Below, one piece after another: positions 31,515-42,549 of a stretch of DNA of 64,000 nt. The DNA comes from Schistosoma mansoni (lineage: Eukaryota; Platyhelminthes; Trematoda; Strigeidida; Schistosomatidae), in NCBI RefSeq assembly GCF_000237925.1, contig NW_017386049.1, forward strand, positions 558,001-622,000. Reading direction: 5' to 3'. The notes under the pieces were generated by a model that worked only from the letters and a program-made list of their open reading frames with translations, had not been told where the DNA came from and ran no database searches. The position numbers and the translations under genes were made by a program. Every line of letters starts with the position of its first letter. The stretch's first letter is position 1.

Positions 31515-32129
31515 GTTAGATTGTTTTATTATTACTGGTTTGTTTTCCCTCAAATCTTATTCATCTATTTATCCTAAGGATTTTTGTTTACTTCAGTATT
31601 GAAGTGAAATGATCTCCACTTGTAGAGATCAGAGATTATTGTAATACTATCCGTGTTGAGTACAATGGGTTGAAAAAGTTTAATGACATTATTATTTTGA
31701 ATAATACTGATTAAGCGGTTGGAAAGAGGTCTGTAGGGAATCTTAGTCGAGACAAGTATTGCGACATTTGACACTTCTCATCAAGACTTACCTGCAATCT
31801 TGAGAGGACTGATGCTTTGTGTAAGATTCGAACTCATATCACTTACTTTCACAGTCTGAGATTGTATAATTGCACTATTTCAGGCCTTTAGACTTTTGTA
31901 GGACTGAGGTATTTGAAAATGATTGATCTTTAGGTAGTAACCAATGTCATACTTCTTTATTCCTCAATTCTGATTGATTTGGACTGTGGGAGACAAAAAA
32001 CACAATATAATAGAATGTCCAACTTTGTTTATACGGTGTGCATTTTGAATATGGATGTTATTGTAACACTCTGACTCAAGACACTAAGAATAACTATTTG
32101 AGTAGATTTCTGATTATAATACAGTCGCT
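31515..32129. other. Intron, no clear feature
   Basis: Nothing recognised with confidence. Confidence 0.35.
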
Positions 32130-32510
32130 TAAAATCAGCTTGAACCATTAAACAAAAGTGTATACTGGTCATTAGCTTCGAGACTAAATTTTCGGAGATT
32201 GAATAAGAAGCTGTGGTCAATGGAGACCAACCGTGTCAGGTGTGAGAAAGGTATCCGTCAAAAACAGTTAAAGGTAGTTGGACTGTTTCACAGATTGACT
32301 GAGTTCGAAACTGAACACTGTTGAATGCCGGTTCATGGGTTTGGGAGTTAAACGATCACTCCCATTCCAGACGTCCTAGGTCCAATCAGCAATGGCGGGG
32401 GTCGTGAGCATCTACTTCTGAGGAGTACCCTACTGGGACGAAATAGCTGTTCAGTGCTTCCATATTTTCACTGTTTGTCATTTTTTTGGCTTAGTGGCAT
32501 TCAACAGCTT
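32130..32510 (+). mobile_element. HH-SINE, ancient copy
   Basis: Traces of the leader (GTCAATGGAGACCAACCGTG), A-box (GCCGGTTCATGGGTTTGGG) and hammerhead (CTGAGGAGTACCCTACTGGG, ACGAAATAGCTGTTCAGTGC) remain. Stem II is altered. Confidence 0.55.
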
Positions 32511-32887
32511 TCACAACCTCCACACTGTATCATAAGATTACAGATAATTTTCATAATAAAAATAACCGTAATTACTTAAGTAATAGAGACAATTTGAATC
32601 GTCAAAACTGTGTTGTTTTTTAATAGATGATATTAAATCAAGACAGTTTTATTTGAATATCTCTAAAGAAACCCATTATACATTAAAGAGATCGAAGATT
32701 GATCAACAAAGAAAATCTTCTTTCCTCTGATGTTATTAGTTAAATCTATCCGATTGTATTTGCAGATATGTTTTTAAACCAAGTCCACTTTAGTCATTAG
32801 ATGAAGGTTTGTAATGTCATAAATTGATTGAAGTTAGAATTGTACCCCACTGAAACGAGGCCCAGTAGTCTAGATATTAAGGGTTCA
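32511..32887. other. Intronic AT-rich DNA
   Basis: Nothing recognised. Confidence 0.35.
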
Positions 32888-33275
32888 AGCCACACTCGTA
32901 GCCTTTGACCTAATGGTCTGATCCACAAGGCAGTGGAGCATCTTGAGGAGATGCAGTCCCATGGTAGCCGGTGACCAACGATTGATTCATACACCATTTG
33001 TTCCCTCAGGATACTGGAGTCAACCCATGTTCACCATTTGTTTGGAATGAGGGTTTTCCAACTCCCCTAGGTGGACCCTCCACATCCACCGACAAGGTTA
33101 AAGCGCCAGATAATCGCTTTTCGTCCTCTCAATTTTGCAAACAACACCGGTGCCACGAGAAGACAGTGAGTAGGACTTCCCTGACAGAGGCTATATTACG
33201 CATGGCCATGTGAGAGTATTTCGAGAGGGAGAGCGGACTCTCTCCACTCTCAGCCATACCAGGGCATTTGTGGGC
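32888..33275 (-). mobile_element. 5S-SINE family copy, both ends truncated
   Basis: On the minus strand the body is well conserved (CTCTCGAAATACTCTCACATG; TTGAGAGGACGAAAAGCG; CATGGGACTGCATCTCCTC), but the 3' tail is lost at about 32888. Confidence 0.75.
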
Positions 33276-34049
33276 CACTGTTACACCATTCGAATTGAAT
33301 ACACTAAATGAATAGTAATCTAGTCATACTAGTTATCCTTCATTTCCATCTTAACAAGAAATGAATACTGACAACAATATTTTTCAGACTAATAACCTAG
33401 TTTCCTCCCACTAAAATCTATTATTTTGTCTATTTGATATTGTTAAACATTCCTGATGTATTTTTTGTTGTTGTCTGAAAACCAGAAAAAAACTTGAAAT
33501 GAAGATAGACATAAATATTTTTTCCCCATTTTTCTCTCTCTCTGTTTACATTCAAGTGTTTTTCTAGACTATGTTTTGTTTGTTGTTCTTGTTTATGTAT
33601 CTATGTATGTATGCATGTATGTATGTATCTATGTTTACATTGACCGTGTGTATAGATGTGTATAAAGCACTGTATATATCTATATATAGTTATAATGAGA
33701 CATACATACCTAGGAATGAATGTAAGCAACCATCTATAGTTTACTCTCTTACGTAACTCTTAAAGTGTCTGATGATCATTTGTAAATATCGTTTAATGTA
33801 GAGTTCTAGCTATATGATCATCAATGTTTAGTTATCCTTTGTATAGATCCATAGATAACCAAAAAATGTACCATATAAGTACAGACATACATATATATAT
33901 TGATAGACATAGAGTACCCTAGAGTTATTTATCATGTTTTTATTCCCCCCCCTAATGATCTTTATTCTTCTTTTTGTTTTACTCTTCACAAATTTTCCAG
34001 TTTCACCCTTGATTTTCCATATATCTTAACAAGTGAATGTATAGTTTCA
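33276..34049. other. Intron with a TATG-rich tract
   Basis: An ATGT/TATG-rich tract lies at 33590-33640; otherwise nothing is seen. Confidence 0.4.
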
Positions 34050-35960
34050 GTATATGTTCCAATCAGGAAAGGATAGGAAATTGGGGTGGTTTATGATAGT
34101 CATGGGAATGATGATCTCCTACTTGATTCAACTCCTTTTTTTTCAAAGCATCAACAGATGGAGCTTCAATCATGTGTTGAGATAATGAATTTGATTTATT
34201 GATGATTTGAAGAGAAAGTCGATAGTCAGCTGACTTGTGAACCTTTTTAGAGTGTACTCGTAAATCCTTTGTTTTGGAAGACAAGAAAAATGAAGGTATA
34301 TCAGACGTAAATTTGTCACTAAGTAATTTAAAGACTGTGAACAAGCGTCACTACTGGTTCTTCTTATATGACAATGGAATAGGTTTCGTTTAGCCAGTCG
34401 ATTATCATATGGGAGGTTTGCTATTCCGAGAATCAGATTAATGAGGTTCTTCGAACATTTTTCAATAGCTCACTGCCTTTTTTAAAGAAGAGGTTAATCG
34501 CTTGTATGTAGAACATGAGTTTAGGACGAACGAATACTGTATACAAGGTCAAAAAGGTGTTAGCATCAACATAGCTGAAGGCTCAACATATTGACCATAA
34601 GGTTCTAAAACCTTTAGAGACTATCACACGACAGTGTGTAGTAGTTTGTAAGTCTTGGCTATTTATGATTCCTAGGTTATTATTTGTCTGGACAACAGGT
34701 AGCTCAATGTTATTCACCATGTATGTATCTGCACCTTGGTGACCGACATGCATGATAACATACTTGGGAGCATTTATCGGGAACTGTCAAATTCTAGATT
34801 ATTCAAATAATTTCTGTAGGTCATTTTGAAACTGAACGATCACTTTTACTTTTTATCGCTCTCCATATCTTGATGTCGTCAGCACATAACAAAACCTATG
34901 GTAATGAGAGACTGGGAAGGTCATTTATACACAGGAGGAACAACAGCTACCCCGAAACAGTACTCTGAGGTACTCTGATAAGCACAGTTTGCCAGCTAGT
35001 CAAATCGCAGTTAATCCGTACTCCTTGTTGACGCCCAAAGAGGAAATCCTCTACTCACATAAATATGTTGCCTCTAATCCCGGTATCAATTAACTTAGAT
35101 CACAGCCGATTGGGTGAAACTTTTCCAAGAGCCTTACTAAAGTCAACAAAGGTCACGTTTATGAGTAGCGTTTGATTTTTACGAGCACACCAACTTTCAC
35201 AAACTACTAATAAGTTAGCGAGACATGAATAATCTGTTCTAAAGCCATGCTGCTTTTCAGAGAGAAACCGGTTTTCGTCCAGCTACTTAAAAATTCCTTT
35301 GGAATAATCTTTTATGAAATTTTAACAACTGTGCTGGTTAGGCTTAGGGATCTATAGTTCTCACGTTTATGTCTCTTTCAGTCTTTTGGTAATCTACCTT
35401 GCGTTGCAAGTAAATTAATATATATGCTAAAGGGATTCACGACAAATTTTGCTTATTCTTTTAGTAACATACAACTAATTTTATCGGGTCCCACGGATTC
35501 GCCTAAATCAAGTTCATTTAGCAGACCGAGGACGCCGAGTTCTTTGATGATCACATTGTCCAGTGTGTGTGGGGGGGGGGCGTTTGTATAAACTGAAGGA
35601 GAATGCTATATGTACGGTATTCACATTGCTAATGTAATTTGAGGACACCTGAGATTTACCAGAATGGTCCTCCACTAACAATGCAGTACTACTGTCTCCG
35701 TATAATGCTGGGATATTTCCTCTTCTCTTGATCCTTTGGTTTATGTACGAGGTATTCTATGGACTCTTGAACAAGGTTTCTTTCGTATAACATTTTAGAC
35801 TTGCAGAGGGTCGAGGCACAAATATTTTGGGCTTCTGTTGAGATTTTGTTTCGTCACTACCCAGTAACTTGAATCGCACTGGACCCAATACAACTCAAGG
35901 AAGTAATCTATGCTTTTCCTGAGACAATACTACTAGCTTATTTTACTTATCTTTGTTTTA
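34050..35960 (-). pseudogene. CR1-like LINE remnant, degenerate RT
   Basis: The minus strand carries non-LTR reverse transcriptase motifs in broken frames. Upstream blocks are SVGPDKISCMLLKE (near 35500) and LPKD...ENYRSLSLTSTVVK (near 35350). EKQHGFRTDYSCLANLLV lies near 35250, NVTFVDFSKALGKVSPNRL (catalytic Asp) near 35140, and VMCADDIKIW (YADD as CADD) near 34890. The 93-codon frame at 34063-34344 reads LRVHSKKVHKSADYRLSLQ, typical of CR1 C-termini. Stops and frameshifts throughout mark an old copy. The clade is judged from VDFSKAFDKV-type motifs; it may correspond to a schistosome SR1-like family. Confidence 0.75.
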
Positions 35961-36074
35961 ATTGAAGAACTAATAAGTTTAATGTGTTGCTTGATAATGT
36001 TTTGGTCGTATAGGTGTACAATTCAGTCGATAACAACAGATGTTTATCATTTATAGGCAATACTTAATTATTGA

Positions 36075-36385
36075 TTGAGCCATATTATCTCGATATTGTT
36101 AGCTTGTATCTTCCCATTGATGTTTAGGACTCTAAGTGATCAGTCTCTCATTAGCATATGCGCATCCTGTACGGATTGCCTCGGTATTTCCTATAGTCAC
36201 AAGCTTTATAAGTAAAGATGGATAGTGGCTAGTGGTGGAATCCAGAACACGTGTTTTATCCTATTTGGGATTGGTCAGCTGGTTGTACCTGCATCTCAGA
36301 GTTAATCTTCACTCTGAGACTTGAACTCAGTACCGTTCGCTTCAAACTCTATCGAGTTATCCACTTCGATCTTTGATTGTGTTAA
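36075..36385 (-). mobile_element. Smα-like hammerhead SINE, decayed
   Basis: A minus-strand copy with B-box-like AGTTCAAGTCTCAGAGTG, GCAGGTACAACCAGCTGACC and TCCACCACTAGCCACTATCC. The core reads CTGACCA and the GAAA is AAAA, so it should be inactive. Confidence 0.65.
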
Positions 36386-36653
36386 AGAACATGTTGTTTT
36401 GGATAGGATAATCAGTTTAGCTTCACGACAAGTTCTTATCAGTGCAGTAACTCAGATTTATTTCCAGTAAGCTTAGCTACATTTTCCTTTCCATCTTTTC
36501 AAGAGACAACCTAATATAAGCAATAAATATCTTACGTCTATGTAAAAAAATGGTATACCCAACATAATCGCTTCCATCATGTATTCACAGTATTATAAAC
36601 CCTTATGCTGACTTTTATATATATTGGTTACGTATTTTTTTGTTTTCTAACAG
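36386..36653. other. Intron sequence
   Basis: Nothing recognised before the acceptor. Confidence 0.35.
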
Positions 36654-36752
36654 ACTAATGCATCAATCCAGTGTAAATACACCATCATCATTGTCTTCAT
36701 CATCATCTTCTTCAAATTCTGGATGGAATCGATTTGGTTACAGTCAAAATAA
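36654..36752 (+). CDS. Docking-like protein, exon 5 (Ser-rich)
   Basis: Acceptor TTTTCTAACAG and GTAAGC donor (36753) enclose 99 bases, entering with one base and leaving with two. Joined to exon 4 it reads TRLMHQSSVNTPSSLSS, a serine run, then SGWNRFGYSQN. No domain is seen. It begins the low-complexity tail after the PTB domain, where DOK-type proteins usually carry docking tyrosines and proline motifs. Confidence 0.65.
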   Translation, partial: TNASIQCKYTIIIVFIIIFFKFWMESIWLQSK

Positions 36753-37162
36753 GTAAGCATATACTTTTTGTAAAAAAAATATATTTATATTATCAGTTGT
36801 ATTCTGTGATGATTATCTATCCTGATACTATGTTTAGTAGGGTTTCAGAACCTTCCAGAAGTTCAAAGCCGTTCTAAATGCTATAAATACCCTAAATTTT
36901 CTGTACATGAACTAATCTTAGGGGAAAGCGTTCTATCTATTTTACGCGCTTTTTCTTTCATGTTCAAGTTATCGTGTAGAGATATCCTGAGGTTATTAGA
37001 AGAGTTTAGGGTACCGATTCATACGTTTAGTCAGATTTATCAGTTATTTAGGGTAGAGGGATTGTAGCTATCAAATAAACTTTGAACATGAATTCTATCT
37101 TATTTAAAATTCGTCAGTCGGACCTATGAGAACCTCACAGTGTTAACATTCATGTTGGGACT
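36753..37162. other. Intronic AT-rich DNA
   Basis: Nothing recognised. Confidence 0.35.
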
Positions 37163-37313
37163 CGAACCCCCAAATGCCCTGGTAAGGTCGAGAGTGGGGA
37201 GAGTACGCTCTCTCTCTCGAAATGCTCTCACATGGCCATGTGTATATAGTCTCTGCCAGGGAAGTCCTACTCACTATCTTCTCGTGGCGAGGGTGTTGTT
37301 TACGAAATTGAGA
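37163..37313 (+). mobile_element. 5S-SINE body fragment
   Basis: From CCCCCAAATGCCCTGGTAAGG to GTTGTTTACGAAATTGAGA; head and 3' half are missing. Confidence 0.7.
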
Positions 37314-37479
37314 AGTCACAATCTAAAGGAAGATAGAGGATGAATACATCTGCTCTATTGTGGTCGATTCTGACCCCTGTCACACAAAGAATAAAACAAC
37401 CTGTCTCTTAATAATTGATTTATAGAATAATGTCTAGCATTTCAGTCTTTAAAAAAATTGTTAGAATAGGCGTCTATGG

Positions 37480-37745
37480 AGATTGCAGTGATTTTTAGTA
37501 GTTAAATTAATGAGTCACTTTAAGACAGACCATCATTGAATACACGAAAACACTGGACGACCGTTTCGTCCTGGTGTGGGACTCCTCAGTAGCGCGTATC
37601 CACGACCCCTCATGATGGACTCGAACCTGGGACACTAGGTGTAGTGAGCGAATGCCTAACTTCTAGATTACTGAGCCAGCATTCAACGATGTTAATATCT
37701 AACGTCAACTAATCCACGATGTTGCGCGACCATCTGTCGTGGTGA
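37480..37745 (-). mobile_element. HH-SINE, near-intact hammerhead core
   Basis: A minus-strand copy. The core CTGAGGA, stem II GTCC/GGAC, GAAA and the GTC triplet are intact (about 37549-37606), but stem I has a mismatch next to the cleavage site (GCGCTA with CAGTGT). The A-box and B-box regions are mutated. Confidence 0.7.
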
Positions 37746-38079
37746 ATAAACGGGGATACAGAAGTTGGAACACATTTTTTGTGGTACTTACGATGGTTAG
37801 TAGTTTGATTTTGAAGAGCCGTTAGATGGAAAATAGTATATTTGATATTCGAGGACAACATAGTAACTTCTATTGCATTTATTTGTCACAACAGTAAGGT
37901 ATTTCTCATTAGTAACCAGCATTCAGTGCTTCCAGGTTTTCAATGGTGATCAAGCTTACATCGACTTACCAATTTAACTATTAAGAAATCGTAACTTGTA
38001 AATTTGAAGTAACATAAACTAATGCTCATTCATTACTAAAACAAAGTTAAGAAATTTTAAACTAGTAGTTTTCATTATC

Positions 38080-38420
38080 AGAAGGGGTTTTGTTGAGATT
38101 TCAGTATTTTTCACAGTTGAAAGCATGAGTCAATTGAAGCTAGACCACGTCTGTTGCGAGATAGGAACTGACTGAAGACAATTGGTGAACGGTTGCTCAA
38201 CTTTGTGGATTGATTAAAGTTAGACATTAACACGATGGGATGCCGGCCGGCTCAGTGGTCTATCGGTCAAGTGCTCCGATGTGAGGCTGGTAGGTCCTGA
38301 GTGCGGGATCGTGGCTGCCCACTGCTGAGGAGTCCCACAATGGGACGAAACGGCTGTTCATTGCTTCCAGGTTTCCCTTGGTGGTCTAACTTCAATTGAC
38401 TTACGCTTTCAACTATGAAA
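38080..38420 (+). mobile_element. HH-SINE with canonical core but altered triplet
   Basis: The copy joins a short family tail (38080-38145) to a plus-strand body. The hammerhead (about 38310-38357) keeps CTGAGGA, GTCC/GGAC and GAAA, but the cleavage triplet is GTT and stem I has one mismatch. Confidence 0.7.
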
Positions 38421-38637
38421 AAAAGTAGTTTTCATCTTAGTCTTAAAAAGCGATATTTTTTATTGGTTAGGCAATCTTATCGTTCTTTGTTTTATATAAT
38501 ATAAGGTCATCGTGTGGCAGATCAATAAGTCTGTTTACTGATCATTTCTCAATAAATCAATTAATTTTTTTATAATCAATAAAATTGATTTTGTTCGTTG
38601 AAATGATGAAATGATATTAGCTATACTATTATTGAAA
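38421..38637. other. Intronic AT-rich DNA
   Basis: Nothing recognised. Confidence 0.3.
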
Positions 38638-38735
38638 ACATGGAAGCTCTGGACGGCCGTTTCTTTCTGAAATGGGACTCCTCAGCAGTGCGTATCCACT
38701 ATCCTGTACGTGGGATTCACACCCCGGATTAATTT
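38638..38735 (-). mobile_element. HH-SINE fragment (hammerhead region)
   Basis: The minus strand shows GCACTGCTGAGGAGTCCC, GAAAGAAACGGCCGTCC; stem II's second strand is GAAA instead of GGAC. Confidence 0.6.
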
Positions 38736-39189
38736 AATCTGTGATAGGTTAATGTGAAACTCATTACGGCAGAAGGTGTATTATGGTTTGTGATAGTTCA
38801 GATGTAACGTCTTCGAACATAATACTCGTTGCTACGATTTGGAATCTTACTAAGAAGATCAGTTTTTGAAATCATCCAGGTATGACTTGTTCATGAGCTT
38901 CATTAGTATAAACACTGGGTATGAGGACAGATGTTGATCTTCTCAAATCACACAAAGTGTATTACAATATCAAGTTATTTAGTTTAGTCGTAACAGTGAA
39001 GCCAATTTAGTAGAGTTTAATTAAAAGTAAAGACTAAACAAGGTAACATTTTATTAAAAGTCTATTTAATGTCACATGTGTTTAACACAATTACTGTAAA
39101 TAAATTCTATCATAAAGGGTTAGTCTGCGATATTAACCGTAAAATTCGATAATCTCAGCGAGGTTTCTTCATCGATAATGATAATGTAC
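38736..39189. other. Intronic AT-rich DNA
   Basis: Nothing recognised. Confidence 0.35.
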
Positions 39190-39500
39190 CTACTAGTGAC
39201 TAATTTTGACAGATGATTCCCGAAGTTCTGGTGAGAAACCGTGATCAGTGGAGTTCGTCCATGTTGGGAATCATGCCATTAACATTGTAAGATGGTTCTT
39301 CAATGCGGGGAAATTATTCAAGTTAGAAATGTTAACTATTGAATACCAACTCCGATCGAAGCAAGGTCCAAAGTTCTCAGGTTATATCTCTGGTGGAGTC
39401 GTTTATGAAGATTGAAGGAAAGCTTCATACTAGGATGATACAACTTTCTTGTTACTCTTTGTTTCCAGTGGCTCTCTAATTAATATCAGTTGGTGATATA
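39190..39500 (+). mobile_element. HH-SINE, ancient copy
   Basis: The leader is readable (CTAGTGACTAATTTTGACAG; AGTGGAGTTCGTCCATGTTG); later parts are heavily diverged. Confidence 0.45.
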
Positions 39501-39544
39501 ACTATAAAATTTTACGTTAACGTTTTTTTTAACGAGTTAGTTTT

Positions 39545-39660
39545 CTACGGGATGGGGTCGCTAACCCCATGGTCAACCCTCCTCCTTTATCCGGGCTTTG
39601 GACTGACAGTAGCCCTCGGAGGAGCTACAGGCAGAGTTATAAAATTTTACAGTCTCGTCA
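39545..39660 (+). repeat. Fragment of a GC-richer dispersed repeat, possibly a LINE 5' region
   Basis: The stretch GGGTCGCTAACCCCATGG through CCCTCGGAGGAGCTACAGG stands out as GC-rich in an AT-rich intron. It looks like an inserted repeat scrap; class unproven. Confidence 0.4.
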
Positions 39661-39813
39661 AAATGGATTCCACTGCTATCCACTATCCATCTTTGCTTAT
39701 AATACATATGAATATAATTTTACTTTATTTTTAAATCCAGAATTTTCAAAATTTTTCATTCACTTTTTACCTCTATCTCTTTCTCTTTATTTCTCTCAAA
39801 TGATTTCGTCTAG

Positions 39814-40009
39814 TTTACCTCCATTGCCAAGACCAATTTCATTATCACAAAATAATACACTATTATCTAATATGAATTCACAACCAATTAAACGATTAAC
39901 TCGTTCCAAATCGATGTCTAACATTGACGATAATAATAACAATACTACTACCACCACTACTACCACTACCACAACGCTGGAATGGAAGTACATCCAGCTA
40001 ACGCGTTAA
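39814..40009 (+). CDS. Docking-like protein, exon 6 (proline motif, Asn/Thr run), 3' end uncertain
   Basis: The acceptor is TTTCGTCTAG (ending 39813) after a T/C-rich tract. The first base completes a codon with exon 5, and the frame reads NLPPLPRPISLSQNNTLLSN, then RLTRSKSMSNIDDNNNN and a polythreonine run. PPLPRP is a plausible SH3-binding motif and RSKSMS a plausible kinase/14-3-3 site. The frame runs to a stop at 40007-40009, but its last part (TACATCCAGCTAACGCGTTAAC) resembles Smα SINE sequence, so the true exon end is unclear. A GTAC or GTTAAC donor near 39985-40005 is possible but not convincing. Confidence 0.55.
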
Positions 40010-40243
40010 CCACTATCCGTGTTTACTTATATATTTATAACTTAATAACAGTATCACGGCATCGCATTCAGGATGTACTCATACCAAAATAGATTGATCA
40101 AGTACCAGTTACGAATACCAACAATTGGAAGATTCAGACACAAATAAATGAAATCAAATTAATCTGAGATGTTGTCTTTTTGTTTTATTATTATTGTTTG
40201 ATATACTCTTTTCAATATTCTCCTGTGAAAAATTAATCTTTAG

Positions 40244-40323
40244 CTAACCATAATCAATCAACTGGCCATGATAAACAATTGACACAGAACATGACAAACA
40301 AGATTTCTTCTTCCTCTCTGTTG
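40244..40323 (+). CDS. Docking-like protein, possible exon 7
   Basis: Acceptor TTAATCTTTAG (ending 40243) and a GTAATA donor (40324) bound 80 bases. In the only open phase it reads NHNQSTGHDKQLTQNMTNKI, then SSSSLL. The composition matches the gene's tail. It ends 13 bases before an assembly gap. The join to exon 6 is not resolved. Confidence 0.45.
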
Positions 40324-40336
40324 GTAATAATCATCA

Positions 40337-40536
40337 NNNNNNNNNNNNNNNNNNNNNNNNNNNNNNNNNNNNNNNNNNNNNNNNNNNNNNNNNNNNNNNN
40401 NNNNNNNNNNNNNNNNNNNNNNNNNNNNNNNNNNNNNNNNNNNNNNNNNNNNNNNNNNNNNNNNNNNNNNNNNNNNNNNNNNNNNNNNNNNNNNNNNNNN
40501 NNNNNNNNNNNNNNNNNNNNNNNNNNNNNNNNNNNN
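40337..40536. other. Assembly gap (200 N)
   Basis: Exactly 200 N, a conventional placeholder length. An HH-SINE tail follows at once, so the gap probably hides at least the rest of that SINE. Confidence 0.98.
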
Positions 40537-40607
40537 GGTCTAGCTTCAATTGACTCATGATTTCAACTATATAAAATTACTAAAATCTTCACAAAACCCC
40601 CTTCTGA
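40537..40607 (+). mobile_element. HH-SINE tail after the gap
   Basis: GGTCTAGCTTCAATTGACTC to CAAAACCCCCTTCTGATG is the 3' end of the family. Confidence 0.7.
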
Positions 40608-40852
40608 TGATATAACCCATTTATTAAATACAACTTTATATACTTAACTTTGAACCACATTTTGAATTTTCAAGTCATATCTACTACTACTAGGCTACCT
40701 AGACAGAAATATATGATGTGGTGTTGAATAATTAAATCCTCAATTGACAACTCAATTATTTAGACTTATATAATACGAAAGCATGAAATGATTAACGTTT
40801 CATGGTTTCTAGTCAAGACATATTATAAACAAAATTAAGATATATACTTGAA

Positions 40853-41205
40853 ATCATGAGTCAATTGAAGCTAGACCACCATGGAAAACCTGGAGGCAGT
40901 GGACGGCCATTTCGTCCCATTGTGGTACTCTTCAGCGGTGTGCATCCACGATCCCGCCTCGTGGGATTCGAACCCAGGACCTACCGACCTCGCGCCAGAT
41001 CACTTGACCGATAGGCCACCGAGCCGGCCGGAATTCAACGGTATTAATGTCTGACTTCAACCAATCCACGAAGTTGAGCAACCATTTCACCAATATCTTC
41101 GGTGAGTTGATATCTCACAAGAGACCTGGTTGAACTCCACTGGTTACTGCTTGTCACTAAAACTCCAGAAAATACCTCATGGAGCCAGTCACTAGTGAGC
41201 ATATG
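40853..41205 (-). mobile_element. HH-SINE, full length
   Basis: A minus-strand copy with well-kept tRNA-like boxes (GGCTCGGTGGCCTATCGG; GGGTTCGAATCCCACG). The ribozyme keeps CTGAAGA and GAAA, but stem II is unpaired at one position and the stem III start is changed (TGGCCG). Confidence 0.75.
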
Positions 41206-41345
41206 ATAAGGGGGTTTTCTGTGGAGATTTTAAGTAATTTTTATATATACTTGAAATCATGAGTCAATTGAAACTAGACCACCTTTGAAATCCTGGAAGC
41301 ATTGGACGTCCGTTTCGTCTTATTGTGGGACTCCTCAGCAAATTA
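41206..41345 (-). mobile_element. HH-SINE 3' part, 5' side cut within the ribozyme
   Basis: CTGAGGAGTCCCACAATAAG, ACGAAACGGACGTCC and tail are present, but the 5' stem I strand is replaced by unrelated sequence. It lies in tandem with the previous copy. Confidence 0.65.
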
Positions 41346-41399
41346 AGATATCTAAATGTCAATAGACGTTTCCTGGCAATAATACTTATATTAGTCAAA

Positions 41400-42180
41400 A
41401 CTAATAGGTTTATAATATGTTGCTGAAAATTGACATTCAGTATATATACTACTTTTGTAGTTAACGAAAACACAAGTGGGGATAATTCAATGTATTTGAA
41501 CACAGAAATTACAGAACCATGTGGTGGGTACTTCATTTGCATAATCTCAAACCATCGTCTCAGACTTCATTGTTCCTTCGTTTCCACACCAATCATTCTC
41601 TGTTCTCGTTCTTTTTTCTTCGATCTTCTTAACCTTCCGCGTCGAGGTATTTCACTTTCGATTAATAATACATACTACTTATATCTATTGACATCAGTAG
41701 CACACATCACACTTTGTATTCATAAAAGGTGTATAATCTTAAGTTTCAAGTTCATTTTCTGTAGATTCATCAAGATTTCATCCTTCTATAGGTTTGAGAT
41801 AGTCACAAAATAATTTGTTATGGAGAAGGGATCCTTTATAATGAGTTCATCCTTAAAAATGAACAACTTTATATAGATATTGTAGTGAACAGAACACCGG
41901 TTGGGGACAATCGAATGTATTTAATCAAAACTTACAGACTATCTCACTAAATTCTGATAACCATACAATGAACAGTTAATTTGTAAAATAACAACCAATT
42001 GTCTCAATCTTCACTGTTCCTTCTGTAAATATCAGTTCATCTTCTCTAATTCCACTGTTCATGCATTTTCCTACCAATTGCGCTTCATTCCTGTTCGTTT
42101 CTTATCGGTCTTCTGCCAAAATACATTCTATATCTGACCATCACCATATACTACTTATATGGATATAAGTAGACCACACC
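41400..42180 (+). repeat. Two copies of a 213-bp-type dispersed repeat ('repeat D')
   Basis: Segments 41460-41710 and 41890-42170 share TGTATTT, CTCAAACCATCG/ACAACCAATTG, the CACTGTTCCTTC block, and TACTACTTATAT; they are reverse complements of the tandem monomers at 48380-48850. No coding capacity or known class is recognised. Confidence 0.6.
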
Positions 42181-42349
42181 ACAATATGATCAATTATAGT
42201 CTAATAGATACATACAAATTCAGCTTATTAACGATATGACTGAATGACAGTGGTAATAATAATAATGACTTTATACAGTATCACATGTATAGCACGATAC
42301 AGAATTATCAGCCTATAATATTTTATCAAGTCCCCTTATTCCGTTTATA

Positions 42350-42549
42350 NNNNNNNNNNNNNNNNNNNNNNNNNNNNNNNNNNNNNNNNNNNNNNNNNNN
42401 NNNNNNNNNNNNNNNNNNNNNNNNNNNNNNNNNNNNNNNNNNNNNNNNNNNNNNNNNNNNNNNNNNNNNNNNNNNNNNNNNNNNNNNNNNNNNNNNNNNN
42501 NNNNNNNNNNNNNNNNNNNNNNNNNNNNNNNNNNNNNNNNNNNNNNNNN
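42350..42549. other. Assembly gap (200 N)
   Basis: 200 N of placeholder length. It cuts off the 5' part of the RTE-A element that follows, so the missing endonuclease domain may lie in the gap. Confidence 0.98.

Noticed and set aside
40279-40560. Open frames running through N stretches (also 42285-42698)
   Set aside because: They are open only because N codons are not read as stops.
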